In this document: positions 8,114 to 16,929 of the stretch, piece after piece
Layout of the letters: every line of letters begins with the position of its first letter
Position numbering within the stretch: the first letter of the stretch is position 1
Assembly: GCA_964405455.1 (NCBI GenBank)
Contig: CAYOOA010000009.1
Span: forward strand, 1-64,000
Length of the DNA: 64,000 bases
Direction: 5' to 3'
From: CALESS01 sp964405455
GTDB taxonomy: Bacteria; Chloroflexota; Anaerolineae; Anaerolineales; Anaerolineaceae
Translations under genes and position numbers: made by a program
The notes under the pieces: model-generated
Told to the model about the DNA's origin: nothing
The model's database searches: none
What the model saw: the letters and a program-made list of their open reading frames with translations, nothing else

Positions 8114-9352
8114 CTACTGGACGGGGCCGGCAGTCATATAGTCGGCAAGATAACGGGCATCTTCACCAACGCCCAGCAGGTGGCCCGATTTCATCTTATA
8201 CAACCAGGGCATCCCAATAAAGTATAACCCCGGAAAGTCGGTCACGCCCCGGTTTTGAATCGGGTAGCCGTCCCCATCCACCACGGGCACTCGGACCAAG
8301 GAAAAGTCAAACGAGTAGCCAATGGCCCAGAGGATGGTTGAAATTCCAGCCGCCCGCATATCCAACCGGTTGATCTCCGCGGCGGCAAAGCCATCCTGCA
8401 ATTTTGGCAATGTTTCGGGTGGAATATCCAACATTGTACGAAGGATGGTATCATCCACCATTTTAACCAGGTCGGCTTCCACTTGATCCGCCCTGGCCAG
8501 GTTTGCGTGCATATCTTCCGTAAAGTACAGGTTGTTTCCCTCGCCGCCCTGGATATGGCCGGTCAGGGTCACCCCGTCCCGCACAAACTGGTGCAGGTTG
8601 AGCGTGTGCCCGCCGCCCCGCCCGGTGACATGCGGGTTGGCGGCGAATTTAGCCCGCGGATTGGGCAGTTTATCCGGCGTGCGGTCCAGGAAGCCGCTTA
8701 AGTGCATCCACTCATAGATATCCTTGCCGCGGTAGCGGCGCGGAGCGCGCCCGGCGCTGCTGGTGGCAAGGTACACCTTGCGCCCGCTGAGATACAACTC
8801 CTCGGCAATCTGGCAGCCGGATTGGGCGCTGCCCACCACCAGCACGGCCCCCGGCGGCAGGCTGGCCGGATTACGGTATTGCCCGGATTGAAGTTGGGTG
8901 ATGCGCGGCGAAAGGCTCGCCGCGAAGGTTGGAATCTTGGGCATCTGGTACAGACCGGTGGCCATCACCACCTGCCGGGCCTCCCACTCGCCATCCGCGG
9001 TGCGGACACGGTATCCGCTGCCCTCCCCCATTGGATCGACCGAAGTCACCTGCACGCCGTATTGCACCGGCAGGTGAAATTGCTCCACATACTGTTCAAA
9101 ACGGCTCACAACCTCATCCCGCCCCAGGTAGCTTCCGGGAGCCTCGCCCTGGTATTCTGCACCCGGTAACCGAAAGGCCCAGTTGGGCGTCAGCAGGGTG
9201 AACGAGTCCCAGCGGTCGTTCCGCCAGGCATTCCCGGCTGCGGCGGCCTGCTCCAGGACGATGTGCTCGCTGCCCTTTTGGGACAGGTAATAACTGGTGG
9301 CCAATCCGGCCTGTCCGCCACCGATGATGATGGTGTGAATTTTCCGACTCAT
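8114..9352 (-). CDS. Flavin-containing monooxygenase-like oxidoreductase
   Basis: A 412-residue cytosolic flavoprotein. IIIGGGQAGLATSYYL at the N-terminus is the FAD dinucleotide-binding loop, and VLVVGSAQSGCQIAEEL near 172 is the NADPH loop. The layout matches CzcO/TrkA-like monooxygenases, sometimes labelled as potassium-transport flavoproteins. A late ILWAIGYSFDFS segment fits the conserved ATG-containing strand of the family. The substrate is unknown. The start ATG follows GAGGTAAAA. The nearest upstream gene is the DUF5679 zinc ribbon, 121 bases away. Confidence 0.85.
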   Translation of the reverse strand: MSRKIHTIIIGGGQAGLATSYYLSQKGSEHIVLEQAAAAGNAWRNDRWDSFTLLTPNWAFRLPGAEYQGEAPGSYLGRDEVVSRFEQYVEQFHLPVQYGVQVTSVDPMGEGSGYRVRTADGEWEARQVVMATGLYQMPKIPTFAASLSPRITQLQSGQYRNPASLPPGAVLVVGSAQSGCQIAEELYLSGRKVYLATSSAGRAPRRYRGKDIYEWMHLSGFLDRTPDKLPNPRAKFAANPHVTGRGGGHTLNLHQFVRDGVTLTGHIQGGEGNNLYFTEDMHANLARADQVEADLVKMVDDTILRTMLDIPPETLPKLQDGFAAAEINRLDMRAAGISTILWAIGYSFDFSLVRVPVVDGDGYPIQNRGVTDFPGLYFIGMPWLYKMKSGHLLGVGEDARYLADYMTAGPVQ

Positions 9353-9399
9353 TTTTACCTCTAATATTTACAGCTCAAAAAGGATCCTGAATGCAAACC

Positions 9400-9432
9400 C
9401 TCCCAACACCACCCCTCGGGTGATATTGGGAG
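9400..9432 (-). other. Imperfect hairpin between zinc-ribbon and monooxygenase genes
   Basis: CTCCCAACACCACCC pairs with GGGTGATATTGGGAG with two mismatches and a 3-base loop. There is no T-tract, so it may be a weak terminator or an RNA-processing site. Confidence 0.4.
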
Positions 9433-9473
9433 AGCTGTTGACTGCGGTTCGTTTCGTTGAGCCCGGCGTCTGG

Positions 9474-9629
9474 CTACTTCTTCTCTGCTGCCAGGAAGCG
9501 GGTCACTTTGGTCTTGCAGGTCGGGCAGGCACCCTGGACCATGCGGCGGCCGTTGGGGGTTTCCTTGATCACGCCGCCCTTGACGACTACTTTCTTCCGA
9601 CATTTGACGCAATATCCTTCGAAATCCAT
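9474..9629 (-). CDS. Small zinc-ribbon protein, DUF5679
   Basis: A 51-residue protein that is easily missed because of its size. It begins MDFEGYCVKCRKKV and has a second CPTC pair in VQGACPTCKTKVTR, giving two CxxC knuckles, as in the DUF5679 family of short archaeal and bacterial proteins. The ATG follows AGGAGAAAGAACC. Function unknown; a nucleic-acid-binding or small structural role is only a guess. The 167 bases upstream hold no other gene. Confidence 0.85.
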   Translation of the reverse strand: MDFEGYCVKCRKKVVVKGGVIKETPNGRRMVQGACPTCKTKVTRFLAAEKK

Positions 9630-9796
9630 GGTTCTTTCTCCTTATGGACAAACTTTCAAATCATCTGCTTCCTTCGCAGGAGCCGCGGATGAACCGGACT
9701 GCCCCCGAAGCTATTATCGAATTCCGCTTTCTATTCCCCCTGTAAATATCCGGTTATGAATCCATCTTACCAAGAATTGATTCGTAATGCAATAAC

Positions 9797-10828
9797 CTAT
9801 TTACAGCCGATAATACCCGTGGTGTCATACGGTGCTTTCAGTTCCGCCAGGGGTGCCTCGCACACAGCCGAAAGTCCGGAAACATCCCCGGCGGAGGAGA
9901 CCAGTTTTTCATAATAGCAGGGTGAGCTCCAGTGTTCGCGATCCACGTACCCCAGCCGGTAGTAACCCTCCCCGGCATCGTAGCACCAATTCTGACCATT
10001 AACGATAAACGGCCGATCAACCGCGCGCAGATCCCTTGGGACGAGTTGACCCAGGCTTTGGGGATAATGCCCCTCGCGCTGGAAATAGGTATCGATGGCA
10101 TACGTGATCCGCTCCCCCCGCTCGCGGGTCAGGGTGCGGAAATCGAAATTCTCCGCCGGGAAGCACACCACCCACATCAGGAAGGGCAGCAGAAAGACGA
10201 AAACCAGCCCGGCCAGTTTGCTTTTCCCCGGCAGGCTGATCAGCAGGGTGATCCCGCACATCAGGCAGACCAGGCTGGGAAGCATCAGCCACAGGACATC
10301 CAGCGAGTCTGTCGTGTTATCCCACATGAGCAGGCCGGCCAGGTTGTGCAGGAACATCCCAAGCAGCAGCGCGCTCAGTCCGAACATCCAGGCTGGTTTC
10401 CAGCCTGCCCGGCTGTCCGCCGGCTTGTTCTCACCCTCCCCGGCGGTCTGCGGATTCAGCCGGTCATGCACCTTCTGGATGCCCCGGTAGAACAGGACGG
10501 CCGCCAGAATCAGTGCCAACAGGAACCAACAGAAAACCAGCGTATCCAGGATGGAGAGGAAAGGCTGCGGTAGGCGGTAGTGATAAAACCTGTCTGACTC
10601 AATGATGGACGATGTCGGCCAAAACAGCCCCAGCAATACCACCAGGCCGATGATGAGAAGCTGGTTATCCCTCAGCTTTCTGGCCTGCCAGAAGAGCAGC
10701 GTCAACCCGAACCAGAGAACCAGGCTCTTCACCAGGTTCCAGGGGCTGCCCAGGAAGGAGCCAAAAGCCACCCAGGCAATCGGGAAACCCAGGCAAAATG
10801 TCAAAATGAAGAAACCAATTCTTTTCAT
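9797..10828 (-). CDS. Membrane protein with C-terminal pilin-like domain
   Basis: A 343-residue protein with about seven hydrophobic helices in the first 225 residues (for example IGFFILTFCLGFPIAWVAF and LVFVFLLPFLMWVVCF). The last 110 residues look extracytoplasmic. RITYAIDTYFQREGHYPQSLGQLVPRD is split here as RITYAIDTYFQREGHYPQ and SLGQLVP; this pattern resembles the globular part of type II secretion pseudopilins. A cysteine pair in the C-terminal region (WCYDAG, SPCYYE) may form a disulphide. The family is not recognised. AAGGAG precedes the start. Confidence 0.65.
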   Translation of the reverse strand: MKRIGFFILTFCLGFPIAWVAFGSFLGSPWNLVKSLVLWFGLTLLFWQARKLRDNQLLIIGLVVLLGLFWPTSSIIESDRFYHYRLPQPFLSILDTLVFCWFLLALILAAVLFYRGIQKVHDRLNPQTAGEGENKPADSRAGWKPAWMFGLSALLLGMFLHNLAGLLMWDNTTDSLDVLWLMLPSLVCLMCGITLLISLPGKSKLAGLVFVFLLPFLMWVVCFPAENFDFRTLTRERGERITYAIDTYFQREGHYPQSLGQLVPRDLRAVDRPFIVNGQNWCYDAGEGYYRLGYVDREHWSSPCYYEKLVSSAGDVSGLSAVCEAPLAELKAPYDTTGIIGCK

Positions 10829-10895
10829 GTCTCATGCTCCTTGAATCATACGTCTTTGAGAGTCACTTCCCGGAATCTGGAATGGGATGTCATGT

Positions 10896-12305
10896 TCAAA
10901 GCCGCTTGACCACCACTGCCGTGAAATCATCCTGGTTGGGCACTGGCCCGCTGTGCTCCTGGACCGCCTTCCATAATTCATTACACATCTCCTGGGCGCC
11001 TTCCTGGCGGTGAGCCTGCAGATTTGCCAGCACACCCTGGAAACCGAACTCGTTGCCCTGCGCATCGGCCGCCTCATTCAAGCCGTCGCTGAAAAGCAGC
11101 CCTGCCCCGCCCCGCGGGATCTCATGCACCTGCTGATCGATGGGGATACCCGCGTACAGGCCCAGCGGCTGACTGTTCTGCACCGTTACCGGCAAAGCCG
11201 CCCCCGTACCGTCCAGGATCATCGGCGGCAGGTGGCCGGCCCGGGCGTATTTCAAAGCCCCGTTGCGCAAGTCCAGCACGGCAAAAAGCAGGGTCACGAA
11301 CATGCTGTTGGCATTCATCTTGAGCAGGTAGCGGTTCACCTCAAGCAAAATCTGGCCGGGATCTTCTCCCCGCCCGGCTTCCGCCCGGATCAAGCTAAAG
11401 GTCAGGGCCATGAACAGGGCGGCATGCAAACCCTTATCGGAGACATCCCCGATCACGATACCCAATTTCTGCCGGCCGAGCGGGATGAAATCGTAAAAAT
11501 CTCCGCTCACTGCCCGGGCTGCCACGATGAGCGAGCCGAACTCATACCCCGGGTGGCTGGGCAGGTGCATCGGCAGGATGCTTTGCTGGGTCTGGCGGGC
11601 AATTTCCATTTCACCTTCCAGGAGCTTGAGCAGCCGCTGGGTCTCGCTGAACAGGCGGGCGTTCTCCAGCGATTGGCTCATGCTGTTGGTCAGGAAGGAC
11701 AGCAGGTTGATGTCCGACTCCGAGAAGGCGTTCTCCTGGTCCAGGTTCTGCAGACTGACAATGCCGCGTACCTCATCCCCCACAATCATTGGCACGCCCA
11801 GCCAGGTCTTTGGCAGTTCCGTGCCGGGTACCACCTTCATCCTGGCGTCTGTCACCAGGCGCACAATTTCCTCGGCATTGATCATGTAGGGCTTTTTGGT
11901 TTGCACAATCCGCAGGCGGGAGGTATCGATCGGCTGCCAGCGCGTCAGGTTCAGGTGCTGGCCTCGTTCGATGGCATAGTGGTGATAAACCATGTTCGTC
12001 TGCGGGTCATATTGCGAGATCATCACCACCTGGGCATTAAAGGTGTCGCGCAGGCTATCCCCCACCAGGTTGTAGATGGCTTGCATCTCCAGCTTCGAGG
12101 AAAGACCCTCCTGTACGCTGTTGATCAAGGCCAGTTCGGCAATTTGCTGCTCCTCGCAGCGGGCATAGTAAAGGGCTGCCGATTCCCAGTCCTCCCGGGC
12201 AATGGCTTTACGCGCCAGCAGGTGAAAATCCTGCAGGCCGCTGCCAGTCTTCCCGGCCTGGGATCGAGCCTCCCCCACTCTATTCTGATTGTTTTTTCGA
12301 GGCAT
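10896..12305 (-). CDS. GAF-domain SpoIIE/RsbU-type serine phosphatase
   Basis: A 469-residue cytosolic signalling protein. After a short N-terminal helix region, a GAF domain spans about 85-235 (IYNLVGDSLRDTFNAQVVMI start, WLGVPMIVGDEVRGIVSLQN near its end). The PP2C-type phosphatase follows (about 255-469) with metal-binding aspartates in VSGDFYDFI, IGDVSDKGLHA, FSDGLNEAAD and DDFTAVVV. Such proteins dephosphorylate anti-sigma-factor antagonists, but no partner gene is adjacent. The start was set at the ATG after AGGAGGTCCAC. A perfect 14-bp palindrome lies 67 bases upstream. Confidence 0.88.
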   Translation of the reverse strand: MPRKNNQNRVGEARSQAGKTGSGLQDFHLLARKAIAREDWESAALYYARCEEQQIAELALINSVQEGLSSKLEMQAIYNLVGDSLRDTFNAQVVMISQYDPQTNMVYHHYAIERGQHLNLTRWQPIDTSRLRIVQTKKPYMINAEEIVRLVTDARMKVVPGTELPKTWLGVPMIVGDEVRGIVSLQNLDQENAFSESDINLLSFLTNSMSQSLENARLFSETQRLLKLLEGEMEIARQTQQSILPMHLPSHPGYEFGSLIVAARAVSGDFYDFIPLGRQKLGIVIGDVSDKGLHAALFMALTFSLIRAEAGRGEDPGQILLEVNRYLLKMNANSMFVTLLFAVLDLRNGALKYARAGHLPPMILDGTGAALPVTVQNSQPLGLYAGIPIDQQVHEIPRGGAGLLFSDGLNEAADAQGNEFGFQGVLANLQAHRQEGAQEMCNELWKAVQEHSGPVPNQDDFTAVVVKRL

Positions 12306-12371
12306 GTGGACCTCCTGCAAGGATCGCTTCCCCCGGAAAAGATCCATCCGGAGAATTCTGCGGAAAATTCA

Positions 12372-12385
12372 CATTACCGGTAATG
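12372..12385. promoter_or_regulatory. Perfect 14-bp palindrome, possible operator
   Basis: CATTACCGGTAATG is self-complementary over 14 bases. It sits in the 139-bp gap between the DUF1697 and GAF/phosphatase genes, near the expected promoter of the latter. No regulator is assigned. Confidence 0.45.
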
Positions 12386-12444
12386 CCATCAATTCAATAA
12401 ATGCGATATCCTGTCTTTTCAGTTTTATTATCGCACAAATTCAT

Positions 12445-13002
12445 TCAAGGTGAGTGCCTGTTTTCAAGCGCCATCTGGTGTAGTGCGGTTACCGTTTTCC
12501 AATTCCGCGTGGTGGCAGTTTGCTTTAGTTTATGCTCAAACCACCCATTTGAAAGCTTTGTCCGCCCGTATCCGTTTGGGCAAAACAGGTGGATCTCGCG
12601 TCCAACCAGGCAAAATTCATCCTCCTCGTCCGCTGGAGGTGTCAAATTCTTCATTTCCAATTCTGCGGGCGGATGCCGTAAAAAGGTGACGTATAAATGG
12701 TCGGGATTCTCCTGGCGATCGTTCAGAAATGGATTGGACTGGAACAGGCCGGCCCATTCCGCTGCAGATCGAATCAAGACCGGCACTTCCAGGCCCAGGG
12801 TCTGCCGGATTTTACCTTCGATCATCCCTGCCAGCCTGGTTTCATCCGGTTCTCCGCTCTCAAATACCACGTTTCCGCTTTGCAGGTAAGTGCGTACATA
12901 GGATAAGCCCTGCCCGGCATACAATGCACGCAGGTCCTCCATGCGAACCCGGTTGGAACCGCTGACATTGACGCCCCGCAGGAGGGAGATGAATTTTTCC
13001 AT
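12445..13002 (-). CDS. DUF1697 family protein
   Basis: A 185-residue protein matching DUF1697 by its N-terminus, FISLLRGVNVSGSNRVRM, and by YLQSGNVVFES near 40-50. Homologues are small cytosolic proteins of unknown function. A promoter is visible directly upstream and the -10 box is only 11 bases from the ATG, so the message has almost no leader; no ribosome site is visible. Confidence 0.85.
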   Translation of the reverse strand: MEKFISLLRGVNVSGSNRVRMEDLRALYAGQGLSYVRTYLQSGNVVFESGEPDETRLAGMIEGKIRQTLGLEVPVLIRSAAEWAGLFQSNPFLNDRQENPDHLYVTFLRHPPAELEMKNLTPPADEEDEFCLVGREIHLFCPNGYGRTKLSNGWFEHKLKQTATTRNWKTVTALHQMALENRHSP

Positions 13003-13012
13003 AGGTAATAAG

Positions 13013-13040
13013 ATTGTACGTCCGTTAATTTAATAATCAA
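13013..13040 (-). promoter_or_regulatory. Candidate promoter for the DUF1697 gene
   Basis: On the minus strand TTGATT, a 16-base spacer and TACAAT, with the -10 box 11 bases from the start codon. Confidence 0.5.
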
Positions 13041-13148
13041 CAATTTCCTGATTTTTTCCATTTTGTATCATTTGGTGACAATTGTCACCCTGTCCAGTCA
13101 ACATGCCTCCCTCGCCTTTCCACCCATCCCGGGGTAAAATCGTGTTAT

Positions 13149-13682
13149 ATGGCCTTTCAGGTAAATCTCATGGAATCCCTCCCCGAATATCATATAGGAG
13201 TCCTGCTGCGCAGCCGGAACTTAAAGCTGGCCGTGGTCGAATCCTGCACCGGCGGCCTCATCGGCCACCGCATCACCAACATCCCCGGCAGTTCCGATTA
13301 CTACCTGGGCAGTGTGGTGGCTTATGCCTACGAGGCCAAGGAGCGCCTGCTGGGCGTGAAACACGAAACCCTGTTGACCTACGGCGCCGTCAGTCCGGAA
13401 ACCGCCCTGGAGATGGCGTCCGGCATCCGCCAGGCTCTCTCGCCGGATTTCGGCCTGGATCACGTGGTCGGCCTCTCCATCACCGGCATCGCCGGGCCTG
13501 GCGGCGGACTGCCCGGTAAACCGGTCGGCCTGGCCTGGTGCGGCCTCTCCACTCCCACCTTTCAACGTGCCTTTCAGATTCTCCATCACGGCGACCGCCA
13601 GGAAAACAAGGCCGTCTTTGCCGAACGCACCCTGCAAATCCTGATTGGCTACCTGGAAGACAATCTTCCCCCGGATGAATGA
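13149..13682 (+). CDS. pncC: Nicotinamide-nucleotide amidase, CinA C-terminal type
   Basis: A 177-residue stand-alone CinA C-terminal domain, which deamidates nicotinamide mononucleotide to nicotinate mononucleotide in pyridine-nucleotide salvage. The family signature VVESCTGGLIGHRI, then PGSSDYYLGSVVAYAYEAK with LLGV, and SITGIAGPGGG are all visible. The N-terminal MoeA-like half of full-length CinA is absent, as in the short PncC enzymes. Its stop overlaps the next gene by 8 bases. A TAAAAT box ends 8 bases before the ATG, so the message may be leaderless; a second ATG lies seven codons in. Confidence 0.88.
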   Translation: MAFQVNLMESLPEYHIGVLLRSRNLKLAVVESCTGGLIGHRITNIPGSSDYYLGSVVAYAYEAKERLLGVKHETLLTYGAVSPETALEMASGIRQALSPDFGLDHVVGLSITGIAGPGGGLPGKPVGLAWCGLSTPTFQRAFQILHHGDRQENKAVFAERTLQILIGYLEDNLPPDE

Positions 13683-14385
13683 CACTCCTGTTTTCGCCCT
13701 GATCCTGGTCTCTGCCGGGGCCGAATGGCGCGCCCTGTTCCCTGACTGGGTCAACAGCCTGGCCGGCCGCACACCTGTGGAAACCACCCCCTATGGCGAG
13801 TGTTTTGAAGCCCTTATCAACGATCAGCGGGTTGTATTTTTACATGGCGGCTGGGGCAAAGTGGCCGCGGCTGCTTCGACAGAATATGCCATCTCCCGCT
13901 GGCAGCCGCAGCGCCTGGTCAACCTGGGCACCTGCGGCGGCTTTGCCGGTCGGGCAAACCCCGGTGAAATCCTGCTGGCCGAGGAAACCCTGATTTACGA
14001 TATCATCGAGCAGATGGGCGACCCTCATGCCGCGGTGGAGCATTACACTTCGCAGCCGCAATGGCCCAGCCTGCCGCGCAATCTTTCGGTACCCCTGCGC
14101 CGGGTCCGCCTGATCTCCGCCGATCGTGACATCGTGGCAGAGGAAATTCCCTTCCTCGTCCTGCAATACGACGCCGTGGCCGCCGATTGGGAATCCGGCG
14201 CGATTGCCTGGGTGGCCGGGCGGCACAACCTGCCCTGCCTCATCCTGCGCGGGGTGAGCGACGTGGTTACCGCCTCCGGCGGCGAAGCCTACGGCGCGCT
14301 GGAAGTCTTCCAAACCCGGGCACGCAGCATTATGCAAACCCTCCTCCAACTCCTCCCGGAAATTCTCTCGGCTGCTGATCAATAA
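13675..14385 (+). CDS. Purine nucleosidase/phosphorylase family protein (MTAN-like)
   Basis: A 236-residue protein of the PNP/UDP phosphorylase fold. GGWGKVAAAASTEYAI, LVNLGTCGGFAG and the late RGVSDVVTASGGEAY match 5'-methylthioadenosine/S-adenosylhomocysteine nucleosidases and futalosine hydrolases; the SD pair holds the catalytic aspartate of the family. The substrate cannot be fixed from sequence. Translation is coupled to the amidase gene by an 8-base overlap, which places both in nucleotide salvage. Confidence 0.8.
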   Translation: MNDTPVFALILVSAGAEWRALFPDWVNSLAGRTPVETTPYGECFEALINDQRVVFLHGGWGKVAAAASTEYAISRWQPQRLVNLGTCGGFAGRANPGEILLAEETLIYDIIEQMGDPHAAVEHYTSQPQWPSLPRNLSVPLRRVRLISADRDIVAEEIPFLVLQYDAVAADWESGAIAWVAGRHNLPCLILRGVSDVVTASGGEAYGALEVFQTRARSIMQTLLQLLPEILSAADQ

Positions 14386-14492
14386 CTCTCTCTTTGCCCT
14401 ATTATTGGTGGGTCAGTTTTTCTCCCGGACGGGAACATGGAATAATATCTGCGATTATTTACAGGTGGTTCCAGATTACTCAAACAACAACC

Positions 14493-14525
14493 AAAAAGCG
14501 CAAACCAGATGGTTTGCGCTTTTTC
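14493..14525. terminator. Bidirectional intrinsic terminator
   Basis: AAAAAGCGCAAACC and GGTTTGCGCTTTTT form a perfect 14-bp stem with the loop AGAT. A-tract and T-tract flank it, so it serves both the plus-strand nucleosidase gene and the convergent minus-strand gene. Confidence 0.92.
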
Positions 14526-14540
14526 TTTACTGACTGGGAC

Positions 14541-15251
14541 TTACTTCGTCACGAAAAGCATCTCGTTGAACGATTCCAGGGATTTGAGCAGCTTCTCCAG
14601 CGCCGGCCCGGCCGCCGTTGGATCGCGCACCAGCTCGGTTTCCACCGCCTTCATCTGCGTATCCAGGTCGGTGGCATCCTGCTGCATCTTCACGCCGGAC
14701 AGGTATTCACGGAACTGATCCAGGTGGGTGCGGGTGATTTGCGTCTGGGCACGCGCCACCGGGCCGTTCTGGTCTTTCAGACCCTGCAGCGCCAGTTCGG
14801 TCGAGCGCAGCGCCATGGCCAGGCTGGCATGTGCTTCGATCAACGTGGTATCCGCCAGCAGGTTGGCGTACTGCTCTTTCAAAATATCATAATCACCGCG
14901 GGTTTTATCCAGCAGTTGGGTGGTGGAGGTCAGTTGATCGTGGGTCTTCGTCAGCTGTGCATCGGTTGGTTTGTAAAGCAGGAAATAACCCACCAGGAAG
15001 CCGATCAGCAGCATCACCAGGCTGAGGGAAATCACCCGCAGGGCCCCCTGCAGGAACCTGGCGAATTTGCCCGGTTGCTCCTTGAGCGGCTCAATGACCG
15101 GCGGTTGTTCCAATTTGGGTGCTTCCACTGGCGGCGGCGGACTGACCGGCGCAACTGGTTCCGTGGGGTTGGCAACCGACGGGCTGTCGGTTACCGGGTT
15201 CTCCGGGAACAGGGGTTCATCCTCCGGGAGTACGGGTGGTTTGTCGCTCAT
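14541..15251 (-). CDS. Single-pass membrane protein with Pro-rich N-terminus and coiled coil
   Basis: A 236-residue protein. The first 85 residues are acidic and Pro-rich (PPVLPEDEPLFPENP), then comes one membrane helix (VISLSLVMLLIGFLVGYFLLY, about 95-115) and a predicted coiled coil (DAQLTKTHDQLTSTTQLLDK onwards) with a helical C-terminal half. No family recognised. The start ATG follows AGGAGGAAGC. It stands alone between a terminator and the divergent kelch gene. Confidence 0.7.
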   Translation of the reverse strand: MSDKPPVLPEDEPLFPENPVTDSPSVANPTEPVAPVSPPPPVEAPKLEQPPVIEPLKEQPGKFARFLQGALRVISLSLVMLLIGFLVGYFLLYKPTDAQLTKTHDQLTSTTQLLDKTRGDYDILKEQYANLLADTTLIEAHASLAMALRSTELALQGLKDQNGPVARAQTQITRTHLDQFREYLSGVKMQQDATDLDTQMKAVETELVRDPTAAGPALEKLLKSLESFNEMLFVTK

Positions 15252-15374
15252 GCTTCCTCCTTTTTTTTCATCCATTCATTCAAGTATACGTTCACCCACC
15301 CATCCTGGCAAGCTGCCCGATCCCTTTCTAAAATCCTCATTGGCCCATCCTGCTTAAGATATAATTAGATCGCT

Positions 15375-16727
15375 ATGCCGAATGACAACGACCTGAGCGA
15401 CCGAGAGTTGGAGATCCTGCGCCTGGTGGCAACGGGGGCCAGCAACAAAGAGATCGCCTCCCAATTATTCATCAGCCCCAATACCGTCAAGGTGCACCTG
15501 AGCAATATCTTCAGCAAGATCAACGTGGCCTCACGCACTGAAGCCACGCTGTACGCCATTCGCGCCGGCCTGGTGCCGGATGCCGCTCCACCGACCTTCC
15601 CCACGGAGAACATAACCACTGCCCCGGATGCAGAGCCAACCGCCGCGGTCGATGATATTCCACAATCCCCACCGCAGCCCAAACGCCGACCGTGGTGGAT
15701 CTGGCTTTCACTGGGTGTCCTGGCCGTTCTACTGACCCTGGTCGGTATCCTGCTCGGGCGCGACCTCCTGGCGCCACAAGCACAACCAACCATCGCTCCC
15801 GTAGCCCAACCCGGTTGGAAAGCTGCCCTGGCTTTACCCGCCCCGCGCAGCCGCATGGCTTCTGCCGTCTATGAAAACGGCATCTTCCTGCTGGCCGGGC
15901 GCACCACACAGGGCGTTTCCGCAGATGTGCTGCGTTACGATACACTGTCTGATACCTGGTCAACTTTGGCCGCCAAGCCCACCCCGGTGGAGGATGCCCT
16001 GGCAGCCACCCTCGGCGAGAAGGTTTTTGTCCCCGGCGGAAAAACAGGCAGCGGAGAGCCCACCAACCGGCTCGAAGTCTTTGACCCGCGCAGCAACACC
16101 TGGGAAACCCAGTCGCCCCTGCCGATCCCACTCAGCTCTTATGCCATGACGGCTTACGAAGGCCGCCTGTACCTCTTCGGCGGATGGGACGGCCAGCATA
16201 TCTCGGACCGTATCTTCGTCTACGATCCAGAGACCAAGTCCTGGTCAGAGCGCGCCCCGCTCAGCCGGCCGCGCCAGGACGCCGCCGCCATCTCCCTCGG
16301 CGGCAAGATCCTGCTCATCGGCGGCCAGGATGAGACCGGTGCCCTGGATCTGTCTGAAGTGTATTATCCAGATCGCGAGCAAAATGGCGAACCGGCCTGG
16401 GAAATCCGTCGATCCTTGCCGGCCCCGCGTTATGCCATGGGCGTTGCCCTGTTAACCGGCCAGGTATACCTGGTTGGCGGATTGGATTCCGCCGCCCAAC
16501 CGGACTCTTCGGTCATCAAGTACCTGCCCCAGAACGATATCTGGATTAACGCCGAGCAGCCTGCAGCACCAGCCGGCGCCCACCTGTCTGCCGTTTGCGT
16601 GACTGAGGAGAACTTGCTCCATTTGCTGGGCGGTGAGGATGCCCAAAGCACCCTGAGCGATGAGCACCAGGTCTACCAGGGCGTTTATACCGTCGTCATC
16701 CCCCTGATCCAGGATAGCAATCCGTAA
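15375..16727 (+). CDS. LuxR-type HTH fused through a membrane helix to kelch propeller
   Basis: A 450-residue one-component-like protein. Residues 5-65 are a LuxR/GerE HTH (LSDRELEILRLVATGASNKE, then SPNTVKVHLSNIFSKI). A Pro-rich linker leads to one membrane helix (WWIWLSLGVLAVLLTLVGILL, about 112-132). The rest is a beta-propeller of about six kelch repeats (for example NGIFLLAGRTTQGVSADVLRY and GRLYLFGGWDGQHISDRIF). DNA binding inside and a propeller outside imply a membrane-bound sensor-regulator. TATAAT ends 9 bases before the ATG and no ribosome site is visible, so the transcript may be leaderless. Confidence 0.85.
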   Translation: MPNDNDLSDRELEILRLVATGASNKEIASQLFISPNTVKVHLSNIFSKINVASRTEATLYAIRAGLVPDAAPPTFPTENITTAPDAEPTAAVDDIPQSPPQPKRRPWWIWLSLGVLAVLLTLVGILLGRDLLAPQAQPTIAPVAQPGWKAALALPAPRSRMASAVYENGIFLLAGRTTQGVSADVLRYDTLSDTWSTLAAKPTPVEDALAATLGEKVFVPGGKTGSGEPTNRLEVFDPRSNTWETQSPLPIPLSSYAMTAYEGRLYLFGGWDGQHISDRIFVYDPETKSWSERAPLSRPRQDAAAISLGGKILLIGGQDETGALDLSEVYYPDREQNGEPAWEIRRSLPAPRYAMGVALLTGQVYLVGGLDSAAQPDSSVIKYLPQNDIWINAEQPAAPAGAHLSAVCVTEENLLHLLGGEDAQSTLSDEHQVYQGVYTVVIPLIQDSNP

Positions 16728-16929
16728 GACGGCTTTTATTTCATTCACAAATCCTCTACAATAATAGTCAACCTGCTGTTTTTTCCCTCATCCGGTTGAG
16801 CACACTTATATAGGTTATCAGTCCATCTACATATGATTCCTTGGATGTCAGCAGCTTTAAAATAACAATACCGGCCCACCCGCCGGAAGTTGTAATGATC
16901 ACACTTGAAAGGATTAAGCCCGATCACTG
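16728..16929. other. Intergenic region, nothing recognised
   Basis: A 202-base AT-richer gap between the kelch gene and the phosphatidyltransferase gene. No convincing terminator, promoter or small ORF with a ribosome site was seen. Confidence 0.6.

Noticed and set aside
11010..12383. 457-residue open frame on the plus strand
   Set aside because: It is antisense to the GAF/SpoIIE phosphatase gene, whose motifs are intact.
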